In this document: in pieces, positions 26,645 to 39,700 of the stretch
Numbering within the stretch: the first letter of the stretch is position 1
Layout of the letters: every line of letters begins with the position of its first letter
From: Geosiphon pyriformis
Lineage: Eukaryota; Glomeromycota; Glomeromycetes; Archaeosporales; Geosiphonaceae
DNA: 64,000 nucleotides
Direction of reading: 5' to 3'
Assembly: GCA_016748015.1 (NCBI GenBank)
Contig: JAAOMT010000379.1
Coordinates: 296,042-360,041, forward strand
Notes under the pieces: generated by a model
Told to the model about the DNA's origin: nothing
Databases searched by the model: none
The model's input: only the letters and a program-made list of their open reading frames with translations
Made by a program: the position numbers and the translations under genes

Positions 26645-26897
26645 TACATTACAAATTTTTTTAAAAGCTCAAGATAGATGTTAATCATAATGCAATAATA
26701 TTAATTTGTAAACTAGTAAATGATAACAATTTCCAAAAAAAAAAAAATATCAAACTATGGTATCATTCTAAATAAATTTTTGTTTGTTTGAAATAACAGC
26801 ATTATTTTTAATTACTAAATATTTTTTTCAAATTATTTACTTCTTATCACAAGTCCTAAAAATCTTATTTTATTTACATATATTACGATATTTTTTG

Positions 26898-27728
26898 TTA
26901 TCCAAAAAAATGAGCATGCCACCAAGATAACAACAGTTTTGGAATGGAACAAATCAAAAAAATTATCATAAGAATCCAAATAAATTTACACTCAAATTGA
27001 TTGTTAAAATTTGTTTCATCAGGGATGTAAACAGCAAAAAAAGGGATTAAGAAAATATATCCAGTCAACAATAGTGAATATAAATGATTTCGTTTTGGAT
27101 AAAGAGAAATATCAATTATAAAACTTGCTGCGTCTTCTTTTCCTGTTTTTTAAATAAAATTTTATTAATTTATTAAAAACTCAAAAAAATTCTTTGAATG
27201 GAAATTTATAAAAGTGAAAAAATTCAAATACCTATAATCATTAAAATTACCAACAAAATGTTTTTACCGGTGCTTCTGACAGCTCGAGTACTTTCAATTG
27301 GCGATATTACCAAGGTTATAAATAATCCTCGGTAAATAGTTTCTATTACTAATAATCCTAAGCATACATGTTGAAGACCAGACTGTAGAATAAAAATTCA
27401 ATCACTTATTACAATCAATGTATCATAAATTAACACATCAAAAAATACAAAAAATTAATAATTCACATACCGTTGAATTGAAAACAATAAGTAAAATACA
27501 TCCAAGTATTAACATTATATTGATAAGACACCACATTCCCAGCCAAAGATTTCTCATAATCATCAATAAATTGACAAATTTTTCAAATCTTTGCTCCCAT
27601 TTTCTTCGTCTGTATGTATCAAAAAAAGTTGGCTCATCAGGATGAAATTCTTCAATTTGAATAGCCATTGCTGTAATAGAACAAGAACTAGTTCTTCGTT
27701 TTTCCTCTACAGGTTTTACGAGCGCCAT
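26898..27728 (-). CDS. Multi-spanning membrane protein, family not recognised
   Basis: Three exons (27728-27471, 27382-27232, 27142-26898) join in frame to 217 residues. The first 55 residues are hydrophilic and include Glu/Lys- and Ser/Cys-rich stretches. A basic 'YRRRKWEQRFEKF' segment precedes the first membrane helix. Four or five hydrophobic segments follow, centred near residues 70, 105, 130, 165 and 195. The C-terminus is 'SWWHAHFFG'. The chosen start is the first in-frame ATG; the frame stays open about 29 codons further upstream, so an additional 5' exon is possible. I do not recognise the family. It resembles small fungal polytopic proteins of unknown function, and no transport or catalytic motif is visible. 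Confidence 0.6.
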
Positions 27729-27872
27729 TTCTTCTTCGTTTATGTCTGGTAAATACTTTTTAAGGAAAAATACTTTAGAGTAAAGTGGTTCACTGATTAC
27801 TTTTTTTCTAATCAAGACCGTAATTTTGAGATTTACAACGAAAAAATGACATTTATATAATTTATTGTATTG

Positions 27873-27901
27873 GACATTGTAAACATTGTAAACATTGTAA
27901 A
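27873..27901. repeat. Short tandem repeat, 9-bp unit, three copies
   Basis: The unit AACATTGTA is repeated three times with the first copy slightly shortened. It lies about 150 bases upstream of the start chosen for the 26.9-27.7 kb membrane protein and could be promoter sequence, but there is no direct evidence. Confidence 0.7.
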
Positions 27902-28624
27902 TAGTTACTCATGTTTCATCAAACAATTGTGTACTCAAATACAGAGTTGCAAAATAGTCGAAAATTTTTTTATTAGAAAGAATCTCAAGAATCAATAAAT
28001 ATCATAGAATTGACCATCCATAATCTTGAATTGGCATATATGGCTTATTGCTATTTTTGCTGACTTACCTCTTTTGTAACGCTTGTAATTTGATAAATTT
28101 TTTGTACTTTGCCACATTTATACGCATTCATATTGCTCTTATTAATCTCTTTTACAATTACTGTTTGTACATCGTTTCTCAAAAATATCAGAATCATGCA
28201 GATGGTAACTTATGCTCACATTTTTTATTGTGTCGCTAATGATATTTGTTTCCGTGTTTCAATGGGCTAACAAACTCGTTCAAATTTTGATCAATTATAA
28301 CGATTTACAATTTTAAACTCTGTGTAATCGTTCCCTTTTGATGAATTGACCCAAATTAAAAATTTTCACCCTCTTTCTATTTGCCCACTTTTTGCGCCTT
28401 TTGTGAAGAATTATGGACTTTTCAGATGACTATCAATTTTGGATTGGATAATTTTTCTTTATGAAAAGTACTAAACGTATCATGAATATTAATTTTTATA
28501 TAACCAACTCTCAAGATTAATATTATTAGAATAACCATTCTGGCCGTCTTTTAATCAAAATTCTGTGCATGGAATCTGTAATCAATCTACAAATATAGAA
28601 TCTTTTGCTTCCAAATCTAGAAGT

Positions 28625-28626
<2 letters not shown>

Positions 28627-28655
<29 letters not shown>
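28627..28655. repeat. Poly(T) tract
   Basis: There are 29 consecutive T residues. Read on the minus strand it is a poly(A), which could be the tail of a retroposed copy, but no recognisable source sequence adjoins it. Confidence 0.85.
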
Positions 28656-28659
<4 letters not shown>

Positions 28660-29598
28660 GATCTTTTTCTCGAAATTTTTTCCTATTATAACAATGGAGA
28701 GGTTATTAAAAATAATCACACAATTAGAGACTAACTTATTTGGGAAATGATGTTTATGTTTTTCAAATCGATATACTTTTCCTATTTGCCTGATTTGTTT
28801 GGCTCGGTAACAATGAAAGAAAAAGGGTTTTTACCATAAGTGGATAATCTAAAAGATTCATTATTTTTCATGTTGCATGTGCGGGGAAAATAATGTTCAA
28901 GCCAGAAAAGGAATGTTTATTTGTAGATAAATTCATTATTAGCTTAGCGTGACAATCCATGATGACTAATATGAAAAGGATTTTATAAGGCGAAAAAATT
29001 CCTTGATTGTCCTATAATTGCCAATATTATATGAAAGAAAAAAAATTTTTCGTTTTTGACAACTTTTTCAAAAATTTTTGAGATATAGGCTCAATGAAAA
29101 ATCATCTCTATGCACACTTTTAAAGTTTTCAAATATTATTAAATTCAAAAACAAATACAATGTAATTTTTAGCTATAAAAATCTAATAATTTTCATGTAT
29201 TTAATTGGAGGGACACATAATATTCAAAACTTTTTTTTTATGTCATCTTTTTTTTTTTTTTTTGCATATTTCAAAGAAAATTTTTTGAGCTACCTGCTGC
29301 TGCTGTACCATATCTAAATGAACAATAGAGGAGCAAATCATTTTGTTTAAACTATATCAAAGATCAGATATTACAAAACCAAAGTTGAATCATAATTGAG
29401 TTTTTTAAAAAATAAAAATTACACAATGCATAGTCGTTTCAGTTAAAACTAAAATTTTAATTTTCTTATTACATAAATTACTCAAAATTACAAATACTTG
29501 TTGAATGCATCAAAAAAAATGAAATTGATTATATTTTATATACAAATGTTACTGTTATGAGAATCTACCTGATGACCCTCTAGACATCCCGTCTATAT

Positions 29599-29791
29599 CT
29601 AAATTAAAAAAATATGTGGTAAAACGATGAAAGCAGTTAAAAAAGCAAGATTAATTTTTCTTTTAAATTGAATATCTTGTTTAATAAGGAAAGCGACAAA
29701 TTTTTTTTCATTTCGTGAGAAAATACCCATGGTGTAGGTATCTCCTGATTTAATTGGATCAAATAATACATTGTAACCATTGAACATCAGA
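29599..29791 (-). CDS. Possible orphan exon with one membrane segment
   Basis: An acceptor-like 'AAATTAG' is followed by 63 open codons ending in TAG. The product contains 'YNVLFDPIKSGDTYTMGIF', a basic stretch and a hydrophobic C-terminus ('LAFLTAFIVLPHIF'). The composition looks more coding than the neighbouring AT-rich DNA. No partner exon was found upstream, so this may be a gene fragment or chance. Confidence 0.2.
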
Positions 29792-32161
29792 CTAATTTAA
29801 CATGCATATTTCCGACAGTTTTATCAGTAAGACTATTATATTTATTCTTGGTGAAAATTCAAAAAAAGTTTTTTTTAAGTAAAATATTTTGATGAGAAAT
29901 TTAGTAATTTTAATAAAATTTAAACTTGATCTAACCTTTTCGTATTATTGAATATGAGTTATAATTTAGATTTATATCCAGAATTTGATTCAATATCAAT
30001 TCACTTTGAAAGTTAAGTAATTAGCTAAAATAAAATAAAAAATGTTTACTCTCTTACAGGTTTGCATGAGCTAAAGAGTTTTCAAAATTTTATTAAAGAA
30101 AACAATGATTTGAATAAAATGGGGCTTTTAACTTTGTTAATTGCCTACAAGAATTTATTATAAAAATTTTATTTCTAAAATATAAATATATAAAAAAATT
30201 ATTGCAATTAAAAGAAGAAAAAAATTTTTATTAGACTTTTTGAAAGTGATAAATTCTTGAAAAAAAAATTCTTGGTAAAAAAAAATATATAAAAAAGTTG
30301 TAGCACAATTATAAGTAAAGTTTTTATATTAAAATTAAAATTAAAATTTCATACTTCATAATGTTTATTAAAACAATAATCATACCATTTCATACGCTAT
30401 CCAAAAAAAAAAAAGAATCACAGTATAAACGAACAAAAAATTGAATATTTAATTGACTTGGTTAATAAATTTATGTTATTATATATATTCATTAATTTTT
30501 TTTATTTAACTTGTAAAAACTCATTTTAAAAAGTGTATAAGAAAAAAATAAATAAATAATCATTTTAACTTTTATATAAAATGAATTAATACATATACAT
30601 GAAAGCTTTTTTAAATCAGCTTTTTAAATTATTCAAAATTACAAAATTAATTTTTTATTGAATCAAAATTTAAACATTTTTCAATTTCCAATTTCTAATA
30701 AAAAGATTACCAAAAATTTCTCTTGATAAATATGAATCTTTTACAATCCATACTAATTTTAAAAAATTAAAAAATTTGAATAAAGATTATAGACTATACT
30801 CTAACAGCAACATTAGAATATTTTCAAAATTACAAATCTGGGAAATCTTTTTATAACCTATAAAAACAGATTATATTATATTAAAATTCTTAAAATTTCT
30901 TTTTGCAAAAATATTGTTATTAAATTTAATTAATAATTACGTATATAATTAGTCTTAACATTATTCAAAATTGAATAAATAATATTTCGACCCTGTAAAA
31001 TAAAGTAAAATTTTAAATTAAAAAAATTAAATTGTCAAAGTATGTAACATTTAATTTATTTGCAATAGATATTGTGCCAGTCAGAATAATATTAAAAAGA
31101 ACCATTATTCACATAATATTTGAATTAACACTTTTCAATTGCTGTATAAAAAAACTTTGATTCCTAAGAAAAATATATATATATATATTTCATTCAAGCA
31201 TAATATTTATTATTATCATATTTTTTTGAATTTGGCGTTTTTTTTTCGTTTGATAATGGTGGACCAATTTTACCTTTATTCTATTTAATAAATTTTAAAC
31301 CATTTTGTCTCCTTTCAAACAGTTCCCATTTTTTATTCTCAAGACTAGAATAAATTCTTTGAAATATCCAGCTATTTTAGCTTTTTAAATCCAAACTTTA
31401 ATTTTTATTTTTATTTCTATTTTTAAATATCATAATCTTTTTTTGGAAATTTTTTAAAATAAGCCTGAAAATTTTGATCAACTAAATCTTTGTTAAATCT
31501 CAAAATTGAATAAATCAGTCAAGTTAACTTATAAAAAAATATTAAGATTTTTTAAATCAAAAGATTGATTATCGACAAATTTGAATCTAATCTTGAAATT
31601 TTAAAAAATCTAAAAGATGAATATTTTTTTAAAAGTGCTTCAGACATTTGGCATTGATTTTTACAAAATGAGAATATTTTTAATCGTAATTTTCAAATGC
31701 TTACAGCCACATTTTCTCTTTAAAAGAATGGATTTGTTTTACTTTTTGAAACGTTGAATTATACAAAATTTAAAATTAAATTATCTTAACTTATTCTTTA
31801 TATCTCATTTTTTCTTTATAAGATTTTAAAAAGTGGCCCAGAAAACCATTAATTAAAATATCGGTAACCTCTCATCTCAAAAATTCCTAATTATTGTTAA
31901 ATCTAACATCAGGACAAATTGAAAAAAAGGTGGAAATTAAGTAAGGTAAAATATTATTAAGATTATATTAAATAATTTAACTGTACAAAAATTTTAAATT
32001 ATCGACTTAAAATTTAGATTTCAAAAATACACTGTGAAGATAGGTTTTGGGTAAAAATTTAATTGCAATAAGAGATTAAAGGAAAAACTCCCTGGCTTAT
32101 TGCAAATCACCTACCCAAACTGATGTCACTCCCAGAAAAAGCAAGACGAGGTCAAAAAATT

Positions 32162-34239
32162 TTACCAAAAAATTAAATGTGGATGGGTTTCTGCTAGTTG
32201 TAATATTGTCTCTCCAAAAAGAGTATTTGCCCATCTAGTAAGAAGAAGATTTGAATGAATTTAGCTTGTTTTTCGACTTGGAGTAATAGTAGAACATTGA
32301 CTTACGCAAACCAAGGGCGAGTGTATATTGTCGGATCTTCACATGATATTGATTCATGCATCAGACCTGTCCCAGCTGTAGTGGATTTCAATAATTCAAG
32401 GGTATCCAAAATTTCCTCGTCATTGTTGGATGTCAAAATCTGTAGAATTTAAATGTTATTAGGAAAAGAGTATCATCAAAGATTATTTTTTTCCAATATC
32501 ATCTTACCCTCATGCACATACTCATCGGCCAAATACTATAAAGTCCGATATGTGGGCCACCAATACCTTCTAGTTTTATGTGTTCACTGACACCCTCTAA
32601 TTTATAGCTTTTGTTATGAAACCAATATTTATTCCAATGACTCAAAACAAAGTTCCTTGTGTTTTGATATATTTTGTGATCTTGTGCAATGAATCCAAGA
32701 TAGGGTAAACTCAAGAGGCTGGGAACGTTGGCATCATCCATCAAATGTTGAGAACCATAGCCATCAATTTCGAACGCGAATATTTCGCCAAATACGGGAT
32801 GCTTTTTAATTGCCTCTTTATAAATTCCTTCTAAGATTTCGAAGGATATTTTATAGGCTACCAATGCGAGTTTAGGGTCGTGTCTATTGAGTAGTTCATA
32901 TAAATGAGCTAATTCAACAGACAACATTGCATTTGCTGGGATCAAGAACGGGAAAACGCAGGAATCATCTGACGGTCTGAATTGTGATTTCACAAGTCCT
33001 AAAAAACAATTCGTAAGAAAATACCGACTTCAAATTAGAAAGGAACTTTGTTTTGAAAACCAGTGTTGCAAGTACCTATTCGCTTAACTGGGGCACCTGA
33101 GATAAAACATTGTTAAATACTTATAATTATAAGAACCATCGCTGAATTTAGAATTCTCCTACCTCTCCCTTGTAACATCAATGTTTCTGTTGAAGTTCGA
33201 GCTTCTCTGGTAAAGGTATAAGCTTCTTGACCGAATTCCTCCATGGTCGCCGCTCGTTGTTGCTCTATCGTTTTCAATATTAGTTTTATTGCCTCTTTCC
33301 AATTTTTATGCAGAATAAAAGTTTCATCGCCTGTGTGTAACCAGTACTGATATGATAGTTTCATAAAGGCTGCCAATGAATCGACTTCCCACTTTGCTTC
33401 CCAAATGTCTGCCGTAGTGGGTGGTTTGATGTGATCTACATTTGACCAAGGATTTTTTGCCCTTTTAATTCTAGATTCAGGCGGTGGATGATAGGCATTT
33501 GCGTAAGGATGCTAAAATAACAAATTGCTTAAGACTTTATTCCAAAGTCAAAGAGAAATAACTATCGAAACCTTCCACATGTCAAAGACCTTTAAAATGC
33601 ATTCAGCTTGCATGTAAATTACTCCTCGAATCATGGTCTTAAGCTTTGAGTCATCTCTTGCGAATCGAATATATGGAAGAACTTGATTTGTCGAATCTCG
33701 GAGCCACATTGCCCTACAATTTTTTGAGAATTATAAACCATTGACCATATTGAACACAGAAGCTTCAACCATAACATTTTCTATTACTAAAGAATCTTTA
33801 ATTTACACAAAATACTCACGGAATATCTCCAGTTACAATAAAGGTTCTTGGTTCATCCTCATCAGCTTTATTCCATGCTATTGTAGTGTCTTTCAATTAA
33901 TTTTAATGATTTCGAAATTTTGATTATTATAGGCTGTGTTTCTTTTTGATATAACACCCAACTTTATATCTTACCCAAAGTATTTGGAAAACAATTTTCA
34001 AACATCCTTGCCAAATCTTTATCTTTCATCCGTTTTGTATAATCTTCAATTACTGCTTCAATCGCATCACTTGTAAATTTGCGAACTTTAGGACGAGCAT
34101 ATGGTAATTGAAGAGGCCCATCGCTCACATTTTTTGAATTATCAATTGACCATGGTAGGTTGGTATGTGGAGAAAATTTTTTGTTTCTAACCATGAAGTT
34201 ATGACTTGCAGTTCCAAAGTTAAAGTTTTTATCAAACAT
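32162..34239 (-). CDS. GH125-type exo-alpha-1,6-mannosidase
   Basis: Eight exons join in frame to 514 residues: 34239-33975, 33889-33820, 33713-33572, 33511-33163, 33096-33076, 32998-32508, 32439-32306 and 32234-32162. The family (formerly DUF1237) is an (alpha/alpha)6-barrel that removes alpha-1,6-linked mannose without metal ions. Hallmarks are 'NTLDTTI' (about residue 88), 'FIVTGDIPAMWLRDST' (about 106-120), 'FRPSDD' (289-294), 'GYGSQHLMDDANVPSLLSLPYLG' split across the middle of exon 6, 'GIGGPH', 'GTGLMHES' and 'TRPWFAWANTLFGE'. Exon 5 is only 21 nt, yet restores 'GRGAPVKRIGLVK' perfectly. No signal peptide is visible at the chosen Met, although an upstream 5' exon cannot be excluded. It probably acts on fungal mannan or N-glycan mannose. 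The CE4 gene next door has the same orientation. Confidence 0.85.
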
Positions 34240-35336
34240 AGGATCCAAAATATAGAAATCAAGAGTATATTGGATTAAAATAAATTTTGTTACTTGGCCA
34301 TCAACACGAAACAGCGTTTATATCCACGATGAAATATATATGTGATGATCATGCGCTCCTGAAGATCATTAATTAGATTTTTAGAAATTTAAATATCAGG
34401 TGCAACGCCTCCTTGATAATTGAAGGTTTCTCAAGGATAAAGATAATACAGGTAAGGAGCCTCGTGCTACATTTGCAGTGTAAAATTCCATTTTAGTTTT
34501 GAAAAATCAATCCTAAAGCAATTATTATTACGTAATACATAATTCATTTAGAAGCTCGATTATTTTTTCATAAACTGCATTTTTCATCATCCCAGAATAT
34601 TCATAGGGGGGACTCAATTACTATTGGTATTGGCAAAGCACAATTTGATCTGAGGTGATTTGTTTGCTTGGCAAGGAATTTTTTGTAAAGTTTTTGAGAA
34701 TGTATGCTGCAAATCATATTTGATTGACGTGGGAAAATTTCCCCACGATTATTAAAAAGAAGTTTTGTTTGTGACCATGCAGATGTCAAAATATATCTGT
34801 AACGTGACATTTGATGGGGGATCCTTTACGAAAATTCAGCTCTTTGTTTTGGAAATTTCCAATCGGCACAAGATTGAAATTCGGAACTTTTGTTTAATAG
34901 TTTTATTGTTTCTCTTTCCATATATCTTATCACCGGGAGTTCATTTCAAATCTTTTTCATAAAGGAACTCTCAAATAAGTTCTTGGACAATATATTTTGT
35001 CGCCACTCAAATGTTTTGTACTTATTTTTTAAATGCATATGCAAGTTCTATATTACTGAAATTTAGAAATTTCTTGGGAAAAAAAATTGGGGGCAATGAA
35101 ATTATTAAGCTTCTCCCAACCATTAATATCCAATTCCTTCAATATATATATATATATAATATTGCTAAAAAAATTTTGGAGAAACAGATATTTTTAAATA
35201 TCAAGTTTTATTTTAGATTTTTCTCGGAATATTTAAATTAAAAGCAAGTTATTCAAGGGCGAAGAATAAATTCTTAATAATAGAGCTTAATATTTAAGCG
35301 CGAATTTTTTCAAGCTAGAGTAAACCCTATTAATTT
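34240..35336. other. Intergenic region between GH125 and CE4 genes
   Basis: It should hold the promoter of the mannosidase gene and the 3' flank of the deacetylase gene. Frames of 60-76 codons here have no features. An (AT)n run sits at about 35142-35160. Confidence 0.5.
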
Positions 35337-36727
35337 TCAAAATTGTATTTCTCGGCATTTAAAGCCTCCATAGAACAAATGTACATCGTTTACTCCACAT
35401 CTCCAACTGTCATCCCTCTTTTGCGGCTCCCCAACCTCTTTGTACCAATTACTAGGATCATTATCACCCAGACAAGCAGCGATTAGCATTATTTTATACC
35501 CAGCTTCTTTAATCAAATTCACTGCATAAGGCACCACAATCTCACTTGTTGTTCGTTTTACATCATGTCGTAGTGAAATATATGGTTTACCCTTGAGAAC
35601 TGCCGTGCGAAAGACATCTTTCTGTTTTTGATTAGAAAAACCGTTTGCATCTCCTGAATCAACATCCCATCCAATAACTGTATATCCAATTTGGCCCAAT
35701 GTTTTTAAAACTAGATCAGATTGGGAACCCCTGCCATAAGGCAACCGAAAGTATCGTGGGACAACTCTCAATATTTTTCTCAAGGCATCTTCGAGGTACA
35801 GAACTTGGTATTTTATTTCGGCAGCTGTGATCTGTCTCATGTCTGGATGAGACCAGGAATGTAAAGCTATTTGGTGGCCTGATTTATAAGCACGGATTAA
35901 AACGCTAGCATAGTTGTAGATACAATTCCAGTTATTTCCATTTATAAAAAAGGTTGCTTTAACACCGGCTTCCTCCAGTGTATCCAGGACTTTATGACTC
36001 CACTTGAAAATTGGGAATCAGAATTTATATTAGATTTCAAATGAAAATGCAAATGGAAATTCCAATTTTCTTTTAAAAAATTGTGGAGTTTTTTTTAAAA
36101 TACCCTGAAAGGACCATCATCAAAACTAAGACCCCAGCTTTTCTCAAGGGAGCATGTGTCAAAATATGGTGCTCTCTGCGTCTCAAAAGCAATTGGTTGT
36201 GTTACCAACGATTGGTCAGCATTAATGCCTATATTTGATATTAAAGTTGGCTCTTCAACTGGAATCGATTCAATTTCCTGTTCTATATTCCCATAAGTAA
36301 TTGTTGGATTTTCATCTAAAGAGCTTTGTACATCAGAAATTGTGGTAAAATTTTCGGGCTCAGTTCCAAAGAGCGAAATATCTGTGTCTTTGTAAGGTGG
36401 ATAAGAATAAGAAATGGCCCCGATAGAGAAGTCAATAGGTGAGGAAAAGGTATCTAATTAATATTTGAGGTAAATTTTGGACACAGTTAAATATGGGTTA
36501 CTTATTTAGGGAAATGGCAGAAATATTTTTGATTAAAAACGATTCAAAAATGCAGCAGTTGCTTGGTTCTTACCAGGAGTTTTGATTATCGCACTGCAAA
36601 ACTCAAATTCGGAGTGACGAAGATTGTTCTCAACCAAATTCTGAAATACAGGTGCAGATATCCCTTGCTGAAGTAGACTAAGGGTTTGTAAAATGGCGAC
36701 TGAGTTTAAATATCTAAAAAGGTCCAT
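35337..36727 (-). CDS. CE4 polysaccharide deacetylase (chitin deacetylase-like), secreted
   Basis: Three exons (36727-36574, 36453-36104, 36002-35337) give 389 residues in frame. The N-terminus is a plausible signal peptide ending near 'GISAPVF'. Residues 50-150 form an acidic, Ser/Thr/Pro-rich linker. The catalytic NodB domain begins near residue 155. Motif 1 is 'SFDDGP' (D163 base, D164 metal ligand). Motif 2 is 'HSWSHP' with H216 and H220 as metal ligands. Motif 3 is 'RLPYG' where RPPYG is usual. Motif 4 is 'WDVDSGD' and motif 5 is 'ISLRHD' with H314. All metal and catalytic positions are present, so the enzyme should be active. It would remove N-acetyl groups from chitin or chito-oligomers at the wall, or to mask released oligomers. 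The 5' exon boundary coincides with the end of the signal/leader, as in many fungal CE4 genes. Confidence 0.87.
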
Positions 36728-39700
36728 GTGAGTTTCAATCCTCGGCTCAGAACAGCCGAAAAAATCTTTGCCAAATCAAATAGGCCTCGTAATAAGTTGT
36801 AAAACGATAATTATGTTTGATGATTGAGATTCTAACAAAATAGAATGCTTTCATTTTCAGATTTTTAAAATGAAACGAGATTGTGGTATATTTTTTGTTT
36901 GGGAATAATATTTTTAAAAGTGCTTTAGATTGCTGACCAATATAAATTGCACAATGACAGATCAAATTAAAACCTATTTATACAGAAATTTGGTTTTTTG
37001 GTTCAGGAGCTTTGAATTGCTTCAAAAGATGCTCAATTTCAGGATCATGTAACCCGAAAGATTGAACATCGAAGACTTACGGTAATTGGGCTTTTTAAAA
37101 ATGGGAAGAGATTATACTAAGGCATTATAATGTCTAAGATTTGCGCTGTTGAATATGAAAATTTGGCAAATGAATTTTCAAGGTCGATTGGTGCTTAAAA
37201 AAATGTACACATTTTATGACCATGACTTGACACGTGACATGAAAATGCTTATTGGTTGAGTTTGCGGGGTTGGGTTTTCGGAGTTGTATTTGCGTCTCAT
37301 AGACCCAGATAAAAATTCATTCTTTGGTTTTTTTTAAGAGCACGTGAGATGTAATCTTGTGCCAATATGGTCACTTATTGGTTTTAAAGTGTAAAGACTA
37401 TAGCACGCATCTATCTTATTATTAAAGAACTTTTAAATTCAAAATTTAATTCTAATCGTGATGCAATGACCTACCTTGTGTTCCATCTAATAATATTAGC
37501 AACCTTGTCAAAGCATGCCGAGATAGATGATGGTCCTATAAAACATTCATTCGCCCCAGATACCCAAATATTATCAAAAAAAAATTGTTGTTGAAGCATC
37601 ACAGACTTCAGCCATTTCTTTTCCTTAATGCTATTTTGCTTCTTTAATACGATACAAAGCTTTTTGTTCTACCTCCACTCACCGTGATAAACTTTCCCAA
37701 CTTACTTTCGACCTGTTTCAATATGTCTTTTTTCTCCATTCTGCAAAACTGGTTGTTCTCTTGAACAATCCAACTTCCGTCAAGTGTGAACTCTTTCAAG
37801 GCATTTTTGCCATCAACACAGTTTTTATCTGCTGCATGCAGAAAAGGAAATCTGTGCCATCAACGAGAGCATCAAAACAGGCGAAAAAAGCAAGGGAAAA
37901 GCGCCAGCAGTTTGTACCAAACGTGAAAAGATGATGAAAGACACTCTCAATCGCACACTATTAATCAAAGGTGTATCCAAAAGATGCTGAATAGGCTTGC
38001 CGAGGTTGTCTACTGGAGTCGAAACTGGCGCTTTTTATGCTAAAATTCCTATATCGGTCAATCACAATAGGCTTGGATAAAGCCATCAAAGTTAAACTTA
38101 AGCTTTACACAAACGCTTGGGCAAGAAAAGATGCTAATGAACACAAAGGCAAGAAACTTCAAAGAACTACAATATGATGCAAGCACAAATTCATGCGAAC
38201 TGTTCAGTATTTCAGAATGTTGCTTCCATAAATGTTATGGATAAAGGATTAATTACTAGGGAAGAAATAATCAGGCGTAATTTAAATCAGCACAAACTTT
38301 ATCGACAGAAATCTTTGAAATCTACATGGAACCGTTTCTATATCGCTCATTTCAAGCAATGCCAGAGAAAGATCCCCTGAGTGTCGTTTTCATTTCTATC
38401 TATCACAATCCCACAATTTCAGCAGTTGTACACTTCGGACCCTTCAAATCCTTGGATATTACTATATTGACTACAATTCTTGAATGTGTAAGCATTGTTC
38501 TCGATAATAGCACAGACCCTCGATCTTTGATGATCAGACATTGTCGAGAGCAATAATGCACCCAACAAAGCATTTTCGGGACAGTTTCGTATAATCTTTT
38601 CTAGTCTTGCAATTCTACATTTTCAACACTTCAAAAGGAGAAATGACAATGAAATCAAATACGCGGATAAAAAATTTAACAGGCTCCCAGTGAATTTCAC
38701 TTTGCAGATATATAACTATTTTGCGCATCAGAAAAATCGTCTTATCGAGTCGCCGGACCATTTTATTGAGGGTACTATGAATTTATTCTTTTGGGAGATG
38801 AGATTGTCCAATAGAATGGTTGCCAATCTCGCCTACACCTTTCGTAGGAGATTACCATGTAAAAGGTATACGAATGCCAGAATCAACAGAGACTGTAGCT
38901 TCTGAAAGTATAACCAAATTATTAAATGAAAACGTAAAAATTTCCCTATTTTAATTGTGGTCTTAGTTTCTCGTTTGTTACATTTTTTCAACATTTAAAG
39001 ATACGCTGGACAAAAATTTAGTTTAACGAAAATTTGACACGTACCCGTGCGCAGTTAATTAACATTGATACTAGCTCTTATCAAAATTGTGAGTGCTGAA
39101 GGAAATAAAGCGTGACCCCACAATAATACAACGGCTCCTAGCTAAATACAAAAGGACCAAGAAATCAAAAATTTATCACAGTACGGAAGACCCGCATATC
39201 CTAAAAACCAAACAAAAAATGCAATTATATGAAAAGCTATAAAAGAAATACACAAGCGACTCCGTAATATTATTAATGAATTAAAGCTTATATACTCTTT
39301 AACAACAGCCAGAATGGTACTTCATTAAGCAGGAATTCAATTCATTTAGCAGCAAAAAGGTCGTTTTTAGAAAATTAAGTAATTAAACGAGTAACTTGGT
39401 CCTATAAATCAAAATTTGTTTACGTTTTATTTTTCAATTGTTCAAGGATTTGGCTAAATATATGATTAATAAAACATTTGCACAATATACTTTACCAAAA
39501 TATTAATATCCAAAGAATTATCTAACAATTACAACCAAAAACTCATCTTTTGAAAAATTAAGCAACCACATAAAGTTCAACCCAATTATTCTCGGAAAAT
39601 GTGGCTTTTATAAAAATATTTAGTGGCTTTTATGAATTTGAGGCTTTTATTTTGCAAGTAAAGTCAGTTTAAATATAAATTTACTCTGAATATTTATTTC

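Larger units (their letters stand above)
23577..26897. other. Intergenic region, microsatellite-rich
   Basis: This interval carries four trinucleotide tracts and a strongly AT-rich zone at 26000-26890. A frame at 24960-25187 is open for 75 codons but shows no recognisable feature. One short minus-strand exon-like segment (25925-25978) is listed separately. Confidence 0.45.
27729..32161. other. Intergenic region, largely AT-rich
   Basis: Apart from one possible orphan exon at 29599-29791, I find nothing coding here. A 29-base T tract lies at 28627-28655. The stretch 29800-32000 is extremely AT-rich. A threefold AACATTGTA tandem sits at 27873-27901, upstream of the membrane-protein gene. Confidence 0.45.

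Noticed and set aside
26469-26684. Frame with a poly-leucine run that resembles a membrane helix
   Set aside because: The run is encoded by the (ATT)n microsatellite; no start context or homologue.
36747-36965. 72-codon minus-strand frame upstream of the CE4 gene as an extra exon
   Set aside because: It ends before the signal peptide Met of the CE4 gene, has no suitable donor, and a complete signal peptide already exists at 36727.
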